A stretch of DNA of 64,000 nucleotides from Clostridium liquoris. Its GTDB lineage: Bacteria; Bacillota; Clostridia; Clostridiales; Clostridiaceae. The position numbers and the translations under genes were made by a program. Within the stretch, counting starts at the first letter, position 1; the number at the start of each line of letters is the position of its first letter. Below are positions 48,266 through 58,220 of this stretch, one piece after another. Location of the stretch: NCBI RefSeq assembly GCF_002995785.1, contig NZ_PVXO01000032.1, positions 56,640-120,639 of the forward strand, in the 5' to 3' direction. Below the pieces are notes generated by a model. The model did no database searches. It was not told where the DNA came from and was given only the letters and a program-made list of their open reading frames with translations.

Positions 48266-49555
48266 ATGGCTAAAATTGATGATAAAAAACAACTAAAGTG
48301 TTCCTTTTGTGGTAAAACTCAGGATCAAGTAAGAAGGCTTATAGCAGGACCAGGAGTATATATTTGCGATGAATGCATAGAGCTTTGTTCTGAAATAATA
48401 AGTGACGAATTCGAAGAAGATGTCCATGTAGAAATGGGCTCTTTGCCAAGACCATTAGATATTAAGAATTATCTTGATCAATATGTAATAGGTCAAGATG
48501 AAGCTAAGAAAGCCCTAGCAGTAGCTGTATATAATCACTATAAGAGAGTAAACTCAAATAATGTAAATGATGATGTAGAACTTCAAAAAAGTAATATACT
48601 TTTATTAGGGCCTACTGGTTCAGGAAAAACTTTGCTTGCTCAAACTTTAGCAAGATACTTAAATGTTCCATTTGCTATTGCTGATGCAACTACATTAACA
48701 GAGGCAGGATATGTAGGAGAAGATGTTGAAAATATACTTTTAAAACTTATACAAAATGCGGATTATGATATAGAAAAAGCAGAAAAAGGTATTATTTATA
48801 TAGATGAAATAGATAAGATAGCTAGAAAATCAGAAAATCCTTCTATAACTAGGGATGTATCAGGTGAAGGCGTTCAACAGGCTCTTCTTAAAATACTTGA
48901 AGGCACTATTGCGTCTGTACCGCCACAAGGTGGAAGAAAACATCCACATCAAGAATTTATACAGATAAATACTACTAATATATTATTTATTTGTGGTGGA
49001 GCTTTTGATGGAGTAGATAAGATTATAGAGAGAAGAACAATAAATAGCTCTTTAGGTTTTGGAGCAGAGATAAAATCTAAAAAGGAACATGATGTAGGAA
49101 AGCTATTAAAGGAAATAATGCCAGAAGATCTTTTGAAGTTTGGGTTAATACCAGAGTTTATTGGAAGACTTCCTATAATAGTAACTCTTTCTGCATTAGA
49201 CAAAGAAGCATTAGTGAATATACTAAGTATGCCTAAAAACGCTCTTGTAAAACAGTATAAAAAGCTATTTGAAATGGATAATGTAGAACTTGAATTTGAT
49301 AAAGAAGCTTTGGAAGCCATTGCAGAAGAAGCTATAAAAAGGAATACTGGGGCAAGAGGACTTAGGGCAATACTTGAAGATATTATGGAAAATATAATGT
49401 TTGAAATACCATCAGAGGAGAGCATTACAAAGGTTGTAATAAACAAAGATACTGTAGCTAATAAAATACCAGAAACAGTGAAACTAGAAGATGGTAAAAG
49501 GGCTCCTTTGAAGGTAAAAAAGTCAAGAACGAAAAAGGGACCTGAAACAGCATAG
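48266..49555 (+). CDS. clpX: ClpX ATPase, unfoldase of the ClpXP protease
   Basis: 429 residues. N-terminal zinc-binding domain CSFCGKTQ...CDECIELC (about 12-38), Walker [14 protein letters not shown] (about 114-126), Walker [11 protein letters not shown], the RKH-type pore loop [10 protein letters not shown] and sensor residues PEFIGRLP follow, with IGF-type ClpP docking region around SLGFGAE. It unfolds tagged substrates and feeds ClpP. Confidence 0.98.
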   Translation: MAKIDDKKQLKCSFCGKTQDQVRRLIAGPGVYICDECIELCSEIISDEFEEDVHVEMGSLPRPLDIKNYLDQYVIGQDEAKKALAVAVYNHYKRVNSNNVNDDVELQKSNILLLGPTGSGKTLLAQTLARYLNVPFAIADATTLTEAGYVGEDVENILLKLIQNADYDIEKAEKGIIYIDEIDKIARKSENPSITRDVSGEGVQQALLKILEGTIASVPPQGGRKHPHQEFIQINTTNILFICGGAFDGVDKIIERRTINSSLGFGAEIKSKKEHDVGKLLKEIMPEDLLKFGLIPEFIGRLPIIVTLSALDKEALVNILSMPKNALVKQYKKLFEMDNVELEFDKEALEAIAEEAIKRNTGARGLRAILEDIMENIMFEIPSEESITKVVINKDTVANKIPETVKLEDGKRAPLKVKKSRTKKGPETA

Positions 49556-49581
49556 TGAATTAAATTGAATATAATTTTATT

Positions 49582-49617
49582 AAAAGAATGGGAATAATTT
49601 ATTCCTATTCTTTTTTA
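49582..49617 (+). terminator. Terminator after clpX
   Basis: AAAAGAATGGGAATA and TATTCCTATTCTTTT form a stem with a few mismatches around ATT, ending in a T run. Confidence 0.85.
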
Positions 49618-49693
49618 TATTAGGGAATATAGGAAAGAGAAAATGTGCATAATAAAAAATAAACTGAATGATTATAATGGGAGGGTAAGATAT

Positions 49694-51394
49694 ATGACTA
49701 ACATGCTGATATTAGTACAATTTGTTTTTACTATAATTATGGGGTTATATTTTTTTAATGCACTGAAAGGACAACAAACTAATAAAGTAGTAATTGACAG
49801 AGAAAGTAGAAAAGAAATGGATAATCTAAAAAAACTAAGGAATATAAAACTTTCTGAGCCATTAACGGAAAAAAGCAGACCAACTACTTTTGAGCAAATA
49901 ATAGGTCAAGAAAAGGGTATAAAAGCTTTACAAGCAGCTTTGTGCGGTCCTAATCCTCAACATGTAATAATCTATGGACCTCCAGGCATAGGTAAGACTG
50001 CTGCAGCCAGATTAGTGCTTGAAGATGCTAAAAATAAGAAACATTCACCTTTTAAAAAAGATGCTAAATTCATAGAAATTGATGCTACAACTATAAGATT
50101 TGATGATAGAGGTATAGCTGATCCATTAATAGGTTCTGTGCATGATCCAATTTATCAAGGTGCTGGGCCTCTTGGTATAGCTGGTATACCTCAACCTAAG
50201 CCTGGAGCTGTAACTAAAGCCCATGGTGGTATTTTATTTATTGATGAAATAGGAGAGCTACATCCTATAGAAATGAATAAACTATTGAAAGTATTGGAGG
50301 ATAGAAAAGTATTTTTAGATAGTGCATATTATAATTCTTCAGATCCAAATATGCCTATTTACATAAAAGATATATTTGAAAATGGATTACCAGCAGATTT
50401 TAGATTAGTAGGGGCCACTACTAGAAACCCAGAAGAAATTACTCCAGCTATACGTTCTAGATGTGTAGAAATATTTTTTAGAGCTCTTTTGCCAGATGAA
50501 ATAGAGACTATAGCTGTAAATGCTTCAGAAAAAGTTGGCTTTAAGTTAGAAGATAAAGCCCGTTCTACAATAGGTAGGTATGCTAACAATGGAAGAGATG
50601 CAGTTAATTTAGTACAATTAGCGTCAGGTATTGCATTAAATGATGATAGAGATGAAATAACTGTATCTGACGTAGAATGGATAATTGAAAATGGTCATTA
50701 TTCACCTAGACCGGAAATAAAAATTCATAGTGAACCTAGAATTGGATATGTAAATGGATTGGCTGTTTATGGAGCTAATATGGGTACGGTAATGGAAATA
50801 GAAGTTACTGCAAGAAAAAGTGATTTATATAAGGGGGAAATAAATGTAACTGGAATTGTGGAGGAAGAACAGATTAGTTCTTATGACAGAAAAATTAGAA
50901 GAAAAAGCACAGCTAAGTGTTCTGTAGAAAACGTAATAACAGCATTACAAAATGTATTCAAATTAAATTTCAGTCAATATGATATTCATGTGAATTTTCC
51001 AGGAGGTGTTCCTGTAGATGGGCCTTCTGCAGGAATAAGTATAGCTACAGCAGTATATAGTGCTTTAAATGAGATTCCTGTACATAATGAAATAGCTATG
51101 ACTGGAGAAATATCCTTATATGGAGAAGTTAAACCTGTTGGAGGAGTAAATAGTAAGATACAGGCTGCTATTAAAGCTGGAGCTAAAAAAATAATAATAC
51201 CTTATGAAAATTGGCAGGAAAGTTTCCTAAATATTAAAGAAGCTACTATAATTCCTGTAAAAAATATAAATGAAGTTATAAAAGAAGCTTTAGTAGATGG
51301 GAAAGATGTTTCAAAACATTCCTCTATTCAAATAACTAAAGATATATTATCCGCTAACCCCTTAGGAAATACAGGGGGTTCAGTGAATAGGTAG
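49694..51394 (+). CDS. lonB: LonB, sporulation-type ATP-dependent protease
   Basis: 566 residues from ATG 49694 behind GGGAGGGTAAGAT; the longer in-frame ATG at 49643 lacks a site. The N-terminus is a membrane helix (MLILVQFVFTIIMGLYFFNAL), a LonB trait, and the long N-terminal substrate domain of LonA is absent. Walker A YGPPGIGKTAAAR, Walker B GILFIDEIGE, and the Lon catalytic serine in PVDGPSAGISIA with the lysine in the following GxVKPVGG...K segment are visible. In Bacillus LonB is forespore-linked. It sits next to lonA as usual. Confidence 0.95.
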   Translation: MTNMLILVQFVFTIIMGLYFFNALKGQQTNKVVIDRESRKEMDNLKKLRNIKLSEPLTEKSRPTTFEQIIGQEKGIKALQAALCGPNPQHVIIYGPPGIGKTAAARLVLEDAKNKKHSPFKKDAKFIEIDATTIRFDDRGIADPLIGSVHDPIYQGAGPLGIAGIPQPKPGAVTKAHGGILFIDEIGELHPIEMNKLLKVLEDRKVFLDSAYYNSSDPNMPIYIKDIFENGLPADFRLVGATTRNPEEITPAIRSRCVEIFFRALLPDEIETIAVNASEKVGFKLEDKARSTIGRYANNGRDAVNLVQLASGIALNDDRDEITVSDVEWIIENGHYSPRPEIKIHSEPRIGYVNGLAVYGANMGTVMEIEVTARKSDLYKGEINVTGIVEEEQISSYDRKIRRKSTAKCSVENVITALQNVFKLNFSQYDIHVNFPGGVPVDGPSAGISIATAVYSALNEIPVHNEIAMTGEISLYGEVKPVGGVNSKIQAAIKAGAKKIIIPYENWQESFLNIKEATIIPVKNINEVIKEALVDGKDVSKHSSIQITKDILSANPLGNTGGSVNR

Positions 51395-51435
51395 AGTATA
51401 TCTCCTTTATTAGTAAAGGAGATATACTATTTATT
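51395..51435 (+). terminator. Terminator after lonB
   Basis: AGTATATCTCCTTTA and TAAAGGAGATATACT form a perfect 15-pair stem around a TTAG loop, followed by ATTTATT. Confidence 0.85.
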
Positions 51436-51482
51436 AGCTTTTAATTAATGGAATTAATTATTGAATTATTACTATTTTGGAA

Positions 51483-51511
51483 TTGAAAAAACTTTTCTTT
51501 ATGGTTATAAT
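51483..51511 (+). promoter_or_regulatory. Promoter of lonA
   Basis: TTGAAA (51483-51488) and TATAAT (51506-51511) spaced by 17 bases. Downstream, TAGTCTAACTAT (51516-51527) and ATAGTTAATCTA (51568-51579) form an imperfect inverted repeat within the leader. Confidence 0.8.
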
Positions 51512-51601
51512 ATATTAGTCTAACTATAATTATTTATTATATATATTAAATTTATACTAATTAAATCATAGTTAATCTAAATATAAAGTGAGGGGAAAAG
51601 C

Positions 51602-53917
51602 ATGGAAAATAACATAAAAGTTCTTCCTCTAATTCCTCTAAGAGGTATTACCATATTTCCTTACATGGTTATGCATTTTGACGTAGGAAGAGAAAAATCC
51701 ATTTTAGCATTAGAAGAGTCTATGTTAAATGGACAAAAGGTTTTCTTAGCTGCTCAAAAGGAAGCGAAAGTAGAAGAACCAGAAGAAGATGACATATTCC
51801 AAATGGGAACTATTTGTAATATAAAACAGATATTAAAACTGCCTGGAGATACTGTAAGGGTTTTAGTTGAAGGGGAAAATAGAGCAAGTATTAAAGATTT
51901 TATCCAAAAGGAGCCTTATTTTAAAGTCGAAATTGAAGAACTAAGGGACATAGAATGTGTAGATAATAATAAATGTGAAGCTTTATTACGTTCAGTAAGA
52001 AAGGCTTTCGATGAATACATAAAATTATCAGGAACTATTCCTGCGGAAACTATAGCATCTTTAGATGATATAGAAAGCCCAGGAAGATTTGCTGATGTGG
52101 TTAGTTCTTACTTAATTCTAAAACAAGAAAAAAAACAAGAGCTCTTGGAGGCATATGATGCCACTGAAAGATTAGAGAAGCTCCTTATAGTACTAAATAA
52201 TGAAATAGATGTTTTAAAAGTTGAAAGAAAAATAGGAATAAAGGTTAAGAATAAAATTGATAAAGTACAAAAGGAATACTATTTAAGGGAACAATTAAAG
52301 GCCATACAAGAAGAACTAGGGGAAGAAGACGAAGACAAAAAAGAAATTAATAGATACAAAAATAAAATAAATAAAGCTAAGTTACCTAAACCAGCAAAAG
52401 AAAAAGCTTTATATGAACTGGATAGATTGAAGAATAGTGGTTCATATTCAGCTGAGGGTGGAATAATAAGAACTTATTTAGATTTGGTACTAGATTTGCC
52501 ATGGAACGCAGAAACAGAAGAAAATCTAGATATAAAGAGAGCAAGGGAAATATTAGAAAAAGAACATTATGGACTAGAAGATGTGAAAGATAGAATAATT
52601 GAATTTCTTGCTGTAAAAAAAATGAGCAGCTCATTAAAGGGAGCTATTCTCTGCCTTGTAGGACCACCAGGAGTAGGAAAAACATCAATTGCTAAATCTA
52701 TTGCCAATGCATTAAATAGAAACTTTACAAGGATGTCTTTAGGTGGAATAAGAGATGAAGCTGAAATAAGAGGCCATAGAAAAACCTATGTAGGAGCTAT
52801 ACCTGGAAGAATAATATATGGATTAAAACAGGCAAAATCAAGAAACCCAGTATTTCTTTTAGATGAAATAGATAAAATGAGTAATGATTTTAGAGGAGAT
52901 CCTGCAGATGCTCTATTAGAAGTTTTGGATAGTGAGCAAAACAGCACTTTTAGGGATCATTATTTAGAATTGGATTTTGATCTCTCAGATGTATTGTTTA
53001 TAACTACAGCTAATACTTTAGATACTATCCCAAGACCTCTAATGGATAGAATGGAAATTATAGAAGTATCCGGATATACTACCGAAGAAAAATTCCATAT
53101 TGCTAAGGAACATTTAATACCTAAAAAGTTAAAGGAATATAATTTGGAAGAAGGGAAAATAGATATTTCTGATTCTGCCATATATTTAATAATAGAAAGT
53201 TATACAAGAGAATCTGGTGTTAGAAGTCTAGAAAGAAAAATAGCTTCCATTATAAGAAAAGCTATTGCTGAAATGGTTGAAAAGGATAAAGAAAAAATAA
53301 GCATAACAGTAAATAACGTGAAAAAATACTTAGGGTCAGTTATATATACTTATGATAAAGCCAATACTGTAGATCAAGTTGGAGTAGTTATGGGAATGGC
53401 TTGGACAGGTTATGGCGGTGACACTTTACCAATAGAAGTAACTGTTATGTGTGGAACAGGAAAGTTAGAGCTTACAGGACAACTAGGTGACGTAATGAAG
53501 GAATCAGCTAAAGCTGGCTATAGTTATGTTAGAGCTAATGCGGATAAGTATGGTATTGATGTTGAATTCTATAAAAATAAAGATATACATATTCACGTGC
53601 CGGAAGGAGCCGTTCCAAAGGATGGACCTTCTGCAGGTGTAACCATGATTACTGCCATGGTATCTGCATTAAGCTGTAAAAAAGTAAAACATAATGTAGC
53701 CATGACTGGTGAAATAACCTTAACAGGCAGAGTACTTCCAATAGGTGGTTTAAAAGAAAAGACTTTAGCGGCTTACAGAGCAGGAATAGATACTATAATT
53801 ATTCCTAAGGATAATGAGAAAGATTTATTGAAAATACCAAAGACAATAAGAAATAAGATAAACTTCATATTAGCTAAGAATATAGATGAAGTATTAGATA
53901 ATGCTTTAAATAAATAG
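51602..53917 (+). CDS. lon: LonA, ATP-dependent protease La
   Basis: 771 residues, ribosome binding site AGTGAGGGGAAAAGC. The N-terminal LAN substrate domain ([27 protein letters not shown], 5-31) leads to a helical linker, Walker [16 protein letters not shown] (about 355-369), Walker [12 protein letters not shown], and the protease domain with the catalytic serine in [11 protein letters not shown] and lysine in [10 protein letters not shown]. It degrades damaged and regulatory proteins. Followed 14 bases on by engB. Confidence 0.98.
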   Translation: MENNIKVLPLIPLRGITIFPYMVMHFDVGREKSILALEESMLNGQKVFLAAQKEAKVEEPEEDDIFQMGTICNIKQILKLPGDTVRVLVEGENRASIKDFIQKEPYFKVEIEELRDIECVDNNKCEALLRSVRKAFDEYIKLSGTIPAETIASLDDIESPGRFADVVSSYLILKQEKKQELLEAYDATERLEKLLIVLNNEIDVLKVERKIGIKVKNKIDKVQKEYYLREQLKAIQEELGEEDEDKKEINRYKNKINKAKLPKPAKEKALYELDRLKNSGSYSAEGGIIRTYLDLVLDLPWNAETEENLDIKRAREILEKEHYGLEDVKDRIIEFLAVKKMSSSLKGAILCLVGPPGVGKTSIAKSIANALNRNFTRMSLGGIRDEAEIRGHRKTYVGAIPGRIIYGLKQAKSRNPVFLLDEIDKMSNDFRGDPADALLEVLDSEQNSTFRDHYLELDFDLSDVLFITTANTLDTIPRPLMDRMEIIEVSGYTTEEKFHIAKEHLIPKKLKEYNLEEGKIDISDSAIYLIIESYTRESGVRSLERKIASIIRKAIAEMVEKDKEKISITVNNVKKYLGSVIYTYDKANTVDQVGVVMGMAWTGYGGDTLPIEVTVMCGTGKLELTGQLGDVMKESAKAGYSYVRANADKYGIDVEFYKNKDIHIHVPEGAVPKDGPSAGVTMITAMVSALSCKKVKHNVAMTGEITLTGRVLPIGGLKEKTLAAYRAGIDTIIIPKDNEKDLLKIPKTIRNKINFILAKNIDEVLDNALNK

Positions 53918-53931
53918 TCGAGGAGATAAAA

Positions 53932-54528
53932 ATGGAGATAAAACAAGCTGAATTTATAAAATCCGCTGTAACTCCTACTCAGTATCCAGAGGATGATAAA
54001 ATAGAGATAGCCTTTGTTGGAAGGTCTAATGTAGGAAAATCTTCTTTAATTAATAACTTAACCAATAGAAAAAAACTAGTTAAAGTAAGCAGTACACCAG
54101 GAAAGACAAGATTAATTAATTTTTTCTTAATAAATAATAGTTTTTATTTTGTTGATTTACCTGGCTATGGATACGCGAAGGTTTCAAAGCAAGAAAAGTC
54201 AAGTTGGAGTAAAACAATAGAAAGTTATCTTTTAAATAGACCTCAGTTAAAAAAGATAATCTTACTTGTGGATTGCAGACGCAAGCCAACAGAAGATGAT
54301 ATTGTTATGTATAATTGGATAAGGCACTATGGATATGATTCTACTGTAGTGGCTACTAAAGTTGATAAGTTAAATAGAAGTGAATTGATGATGAGTAAAA
54401 AAATTATAAAAGAAACCCTATCCATGAATGAAGGAGAAGAATTAATCTTCTATTCTACTTTAAAGAAACGTGGTAAAGAAGAATTATTAGAGGATATATT
54501 TAATTCACTGGGAAAAACAGGGATTTAA
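53932..54528 (+). CDS. engB: EngB/YsxC ribosome biogenesis GTPase
   Basis: 198 residues. G1 [16 protein letters not shown] (about 29-44), G2 [10 protein letters not shown]3 [15 protein letters not shown]4 TKVD (the base-recognising NKxD variant) and a G5-like FYSTLKK. It is needed for large ribosomal subunit assembly. The lon-engB pairing is conserved in Firmicutes. Confidence 0.97.
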   Translation: MEIKQAEFIKSAVTPTQYPEDDKIEIAFVGRSNVGKSSLINNLTNRKKLVKVSSTPGKTRLINFFLINNSFYFVDLPGYGYAKVSKQEKSSWSKTIESYLLNRPQLKKIILLVDCRRKPTEDDIVMYNWIRHYGYDSTVVATKVDKLNRSELMMSKKIIKETLSMNEGEELIFYSTLKKRGKEELLEDIFNSLGKTGI

Positions 54529-54542
54529 ATATGGATTTCAAA

Positions 54543-54579
54543 GGCATGTAATACTAAATAATAATAGGTATTACATGCC
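54543..54579 (+). terminator. Hairpin after engB
   Basis: GGCATGTAATAC (54543-54554) and GTATTACATGCC (54568-54579) form a perfect 12-pair stem; the following ATATATTTTA is a weak T tract. Confidence 0.7.
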
Positions 54580-54637
54580 ATATATTTTATATATACATAA
54601 TATAATTGTATTATGTATTTTATGGGGTGGTGAAGCT

Positions 54638-55363
54638 TTGATAAAGATTAATTTAATAAAAAATATAATAATATTTTCATTAATATACCTTCCGCCGTTA
54701 TTAGTATTTTGGAAGTTATGGATTAATAAAGATAAAAATAAAATACTACTACTAATAATAAGTATTTTATATTTAATTTTAAGCATATTTACTCAAAATT
54801 TATTACCATTTATTTTAGTATTAATTTGTATTAAGTATATAAGATATGATGTACAATTATATAGAGATTATGATATGTATAATTTTAATATAAGGAATTT
54901 TAAATTCATGAAGGCTTTAAGTTATTCAATTTTTTCTTATATAATGACTATAATTATTGCTACTATAGCTTTGAACTTTTTTGTTAAATATAAAATCACA
55001 TTAAAAGATCAAGAAATAGTTTCTTTCATGGATAAAATGCCTTTAAACAGATTTATTTATATGATACCAGTAACAGTCATATTTGCTCCCGTAGTAGAAG
55101 AGTTTATTTTTAGATGGTTACTTTTCGAAAAATTATTTAAAAATAGAATAGGCATATATTTTTCTGCTATTATAAGTAGTTTTATTTTTGCTGCAATACA
55201 TTTTAATATAAAATCATTTTCTGCTATAATGTGGGTAGGATTATTTAATTGTTTTTTAATTAATAAAAAAGGCTATTGGTATGCAGTATTTAATCATGGA
55301 TTATTTAATTCTATATCTACTTTTGTATTATTATTTGAAAAGCTTGGGATAATTAGGTTCTAA
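54638..55363 (+). CDS. CPBP family intramembrane metalloprotease
   Basis: 241 residues from the TTG at 54638, chosen because GGGGTGGTG lies just before it; the upstream ATG 54575 sits in the previous terminator. Six or more hydrophobic helices. CPBP/Abi motifs are VVEEFIFRWLLFEK (EExxxR), FAAIHFN and the terminal NHGLFNS. Family members cleave CAAX-like peptides or mature bacteriocins, or have unknown targets; nothing adjacent points to a bacteriocin. Confidence 0.88.
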   Translation: MIKINLIKNIIIFSLIYLPPLLVFWKLWINKDKNKILLLIISILYLILSIFTQNLLPFILVLICIKYIRYDVQLYRDYDMYNFNIRNFKFMKALSYSIFSYIMTIIIATIALNFFVKYKITLKDQEIVSFMDKMPLNRFIYMIPVTVIFAPVVEEFIFRWLLFEKLFKNRIGIYFSAIISSFIFAAIHFNIKSFSAIMWVGLFNCFLINKKGYWYAVFNHGLFNSISTFVLLFEKLGIIRF

Positions 55364-55395
55364 TATATAAGAAAGCTAATGATTTTGAAGGATTA

Positions 55396-55442
55396 AGAGA
55401 TAAAAATAAAGTTCTTAGAAACTTTATTTTTATCTCTTTTTA
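55396..55442 (+). terminator. Terminator after the CPBP gene
   Basis: AGAGATAAAAATAAAGTT and AACTTTATTTTTATCTCT form an 18-pair stem around CTTAGA, with a T run. Confidence 0.9.
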
Positions 55443-55524
55443 TGTGTCAAAATAAAAAAAGGAGAATAGTATATATTAGAAACACAAAAGAAGCAAAAAG
55501 AATCTTCTGAAAGGAGGAAGTAAG

Positions 55525-55929
55525 GTGGATTTCAACAGCCTATTAAATGGACTACTAGCTGGAGATAACGATACATCATCAAAACATGAAAGAGCTCCAT
55601 TCAATAATCTAATTATATGGGTTATCCTAATCTTAATTTTCTTAGGCTGTGGTTGTGGTGGTGGATTTGGAAATGAAAGCTGTTGCTGCGAGAAACGCAG
55701 ACACCGTAAAAAATCACGTTGTAGAGAAAGTTGCGGCTGCGGCTGTGGATTTGGAAACGGATTTGATTTTGGAAATAGCTGTGGATGTGGATTCCTTGAT
55801 AACAATTTCATATTTATCATAGCAATTGCAGTACTAATATTCTGCTCATGTAAGGAAAACAAAAGAGGCTGTGATGACAGCTCAATTAGTTTAGATACAG
55901 GCAACTTTGTAACATTAGAGGAAGAATAA
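55525..55929 (+). CDS. Cysteine/glycine-rich membrane protein, unknown function
   Basis: 134 residues from a GTG start behind AAAGGAGGAAGTAAG. Two hydrophobic helices (IIWVILILIFL, about 30-40, and FIFIIAIAVLIFCSC) flank a loop packed with cysteine and glycine (GCGCGGGF..ESCCCEKRR, then CRESCGCGCGFGNGF and SCGCGF), about 17 cysteines in all, plus a basic patch. The pattern recalls clostridial spore-coat or heavy-metal-binding proteins, but no family is certain. It begins a run of three short unusual genes. Confidence 0.72.
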   Translation: MDFNSLLNGLLAGDNDTSSKHERAPFNNLIIWVILILIFLGCGCGGGFGNESCCCEKRRHRKKSRCRESCGCGCGFGNGFDFGNSCGCGFLDNNFIFIIAIAVLIFCSCKENKRGCDDSSISLDTGNFVTLEEE

Positions 55930-55971
55930 AACACAAATAAAACCAATGCCCATAGGAAAGGGGGGTTTAAC

Positions 55972-56172
55972 ATGTCAAGAAGAAATAATTGTAACAATGG
56001 AAACTCAGGTAATGGTCTATTGATATTAATATTAATAGTTCTACAGTTCAACTGCAAACGTGAAAGACACGAGCATGAAGAATGTATGATAGACAATGGT
56101 ATATTGTTTATTATAGCATTATTCTTCTTAGCTTGCTGCGGAAATTTTAACTTATGCTGCAATAACTGCTAG
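55972..56172 (+). CDS. Small cysteine/asparagine-rich membrane protein
   Basis: 66 residues behind AAAGGGGGGTTTAAC. An Asn-rich N-terminus (SRRNNCNNGNSGNG), a helix (LLILILIVLQF), a His/Glu-rich loop (KRERHEHEEC) and a second helix ending in LACCGNFNLCCNNC. It resembles the preceding protein in plan (two helices, Cys clusters) and the two are probably related or partners. Function unknown. Confidence 0.7.
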   Translation: MSRRNNCNNGNSGNGLLILILIVLQFNCKRERHEHEECMIDNGILFIIALFFLACCGNFNLCCNNC

Positions 56173-56181
56173 AAAGTGGCT

Positions 56182-56201
56182 GGAGGGCATATTTGCCCTC
56201 C
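56182..56201 (+). terminator. Hairpin between two small genes
   Basis: GGAGGGCA (56182-56189) pairs with TGCCCTCC (56194-56201). The T tract is weak (TTACT), so it may act as a processing or attenuation stem. Confidence 0.55.
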
Positions 56202-56241
56202 TTACTATAAATATCCGCATTATTCTAATAGGAGGGATATA

Positions 56242-56607
56242 ATGGGTAAGCATAAAAGACATAGGAAAAAAGAAAACATAGAAAGAAATAATGCTAATAA
56301 TAATAATAACAATACTGAAAATAATAATAGTGGTAACAATGGAAGTAATAATATAATGGAAATGTTGAATAATATAGATGAAGAACAAATATCATCCTTA
56401 TTATCAAGCCTAAATTTAAATAATGCTAATGCTGAAGCAAATATTGAAGATGATAATACCAATACCAATGCTAATACTAGTAGTGATAATGCAGACAAAA
56501 CATTACAGATATTAAATGCTATTAAACCTATGGTAAATGCTGAGAGAGGAGATCTTATAGATAGATTAATACAACTTTATTCTATAAGTAGAATAATAAA
56601 CAAATAA
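56242..56607 (+). CDS. Asparagine-rich low-complexity protein with a conserved C-terminal helix
   Basis: 121 residues from ATG 56242 with ATAGGAGGGATATA before it; the ORF could be extended upstream in frame but only through the hairpin. The N-terminal half is Asn-rich and tract-like (NNANNNNNNTENNNSGNNG), the middle has EMLNNIDEEQISSLLSSLNLN, and the end is ALKP-like: ADKTLQILNAIKPMVNAERGDLIDRLIQLYSISRI. The C-terminal pattern suggests a spore-associated or scaffolding peptide, unproven. Last gene of the cluster, followed by a hairpin at 56618. Confidence 0.7.
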   Translation: MGKHKRHRKKENIERNNANNNNNNTENNNSGNNGSNNIMEMLNNIDEEQISSLLSSLNLNNANAEANIEDDNTNTNANTSSDNADKTLQILNAIKPMVNAERGDLIDRLIQLYSISRIINK

Positions 56608-56617
56608 ATTTAATAAA

Positions 56618-56642
56618 AATAGAAAGACATGAGTCTTTCTAT
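56618..56642. terminator. Bidirectional terminator between the small-gene cluster and the bactofilin
   Basis: AATAGAAAGAC and GTCTTTCTATT form an 11-pair stem around ATGA. It separates genes that converge. Confidence 0.8.
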
Positions 56643-56657
56643 TATTTTAGCATAATA

Positions 56658-57038
56658 TCATTCTATAGTGGTTATTTCTTCAGGGGTTAATACAGTACAT
56701 TTACCTTGAAAAATTCCGCCATCTCTTATAATTATATTTTTAACATTTACGTCCCCAAACACTTTTCCATAACTTTCAACAGCTAAAATCCCTTCGCAAC
56801 ATATATTTCCTTCAACTTTTCCACTAATATAGGCACTTTTACAAGAAATATCACCTTTGCAATAGCCTGTGGCCCCAATTATAATATCGTCTTGCCATAT
56901 AATATTACCTTCGAAATATCCATCAATTTTTAAAAGGTCCTCACCCTTTAAAGAGCCGATAACAGTACAGCCATCTCCAATTAATGTTTCTATTTTATTT
57001 ATGCTTTTATCCTTATCTTTGTCAGAAGAATTAAACAT
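56658..57038 (-). CDS. Bactofilin (polymer-forming cytoskeletal protein)
   Basis: 126 residues, start ATG 57038 with AAAGGAGGTTTTATAT before it on the minus strand. After a charged N-terminus comes a right-handed beta-helix: TLIGDGCTVIGSLKGEDLLKIDGYFEGNI, IIIGATGYCKGDI, AYISGKVEGNI and ILAVESYGKVFGDVNVKNIIIRDGGIFQGKC. Bactofilins polymerise into filaments that place cell-wall or spore-related proteins. The four cysteines are a minor oddity. Divergent from the WYL regulator. Confidence 0.9.
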   Translation of the reverse strand: MFNSSDKDKDKSINKIETLIGDGCTVIGSLKGEDLLKIDGYFEGNIIWQDDIIIGATGYCKGDISCKSAYISGKVEGNICCEGILAVESYGKVFGDVNVKNIIIRDGGIFQGKCTVLTPEEITTIE

Positions 57039-57219
57039 ATATATAAAACCTCCTTTTATATGTGCTTTAAAATATTTATATTTAATTTATTTAATATTTA
57101 TTACTAAAACATATAAATACAAAATTATAATACTATTTTTAAATTTATATGAAATTCCACTAAAATTAATTGAGAAAAATACGATAAAAGTAAAGATAAA
57201 TGCTTAGGAGGTATATAAT

Positions 57220-58173
57220 ATGTCTAAGATAGCACATTTAATAGAAGTATTAATTACATTGCAATATAAAAAATTAACAACAGCGTCTGAATTAGCCCAG
57301 GTTTTAAAAGTAGATAAGAAAACTATATATAGATATATAAATAATTTAAATCTAGCAAATGTACCTATACATACTATAAAAGGAAGATATGGGGGGTTTT
57401 ATATAGATGAGACTTTTTACATGAAACCTCCTAAACTAAATTTTCAAGAATTACAATCTATTATTGCTATAGAACAGTCTATAGAAGATAGTAATTTTCC
57501 TCTTAAAAGGGACTTGAGAAATGCAGTAGCAAAAATTAAAAGTATATGCCTAAAGGATGATAAGGAATTAGAAGAAAAGTTGGAGGGTAGTAGTATTAAA
57601 CTTTATAATTTAGGAGATACATTAAGACTAGATGAAAAAATTGATAAGATAAATTATTCTATGGAAAGAGGAAGAACTCTTGATATTGAATACTTTACCA
57701 TAAATAAAAACACTTTATATGAGGAAAATGTTGATCCATATAATCTTATTTTCAAAGATGGAGACTGGTATATAGTAGGTTACTCTCATGATGAAGATAA
57801 AGTAAAAGTCTATAGGTTATCTAGAATAAGAAATATTGATATAACAAATGATATATATATGAAGCCAAAAACATTTTCACTTAATGATTTTTTAACTAAC
57901 TCTTGGGGAGTATTTAATGGAGAAAAGCAGTTAGTAAAAGTTAAATTTAGCAAAAATGTTGCTGAATTAATTAGAAAGGTTAAATGGAGCAGCACACAGG
58001 AGATAGAAGATTTAGATGATGGAAGTATGATTTTAAAATTTTATATAGATGAATTAGGGGATATAAAAACATGGATATTAGGCTTTGGTGGAGAAGCAGA
58101 AGTAATCGAACCGCTTTCATTAAGAGCAGATATAAATGAAGAGATTAAAAAGTTACTAAATATATATAAATAA
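57220..58173 (+). CDS. YafY/WYL-domain transcriptional regulator
   Basis: 317 residues, ribosome binding site TTAGGAGG. An N-terminal HTH_11 winged helix (LIEVLITLQYKKLTTASELAQVLKVDKKTIYRYINNL, about 5-42) is followed by a WYL-type domain with DPYNLIFKDGDWYIVGYSHDEDKVKVYRLSRI (about 168-200) and the WCX-like C-terminal part. WYL proteins bind nucleotides or oligonucleotides and regulate stress or defence genes; no defence genes are visible here. Target unknown. Confidence 0.9.
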   Translation: MSKIAHLIEVLITLQYKKLTTASELAQVLKVDKKTIYRYINNLNLANVPIHTIKGRYGGFYIDETFYMKPPKLNFQELQSIIAIEQSIEDSNFPLKRDLRNAVAKIKSICLKDDKELEEKLEGSSIKLYNLGDTLRLDEKIDKINYSMERGRTLDIEYFTINKNTLYEENVDPYNLIFKDGDWYIVGYSHDEDKVKVYRLSRIRNIDITNDIYMKPKTFSLNDFLTNSWGVFNGEKQLVKVKFSKNVAELIRKVKWSSTQEIEDLDDGSMILKFYIDELGDIKTWILGFGGEAEVIEPLSLRADINEEIKKLLNIYK

Positions 58174-58220
58174 AATTTAAATTGATGAATAAAATATTAG
58201 GAACTGGATAATATAATAAA

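Noticed and set aside
48949..49446. 165-codon minus-strand frame opposite clpX
   Set aside because: Shadow of clpX: hydrophobic, serine-rich translation typical of antisense reading of an AT-rich coding strand, and no start signal.
55476..56162. 228-codon minus-strand frame across the Cys-rich cluster
   Set aside because: It runs opposite three plus-strand genes with good ribosome binding sites and has Pro/Gln repeats produced by antisense reading of Cys/Gly codons.
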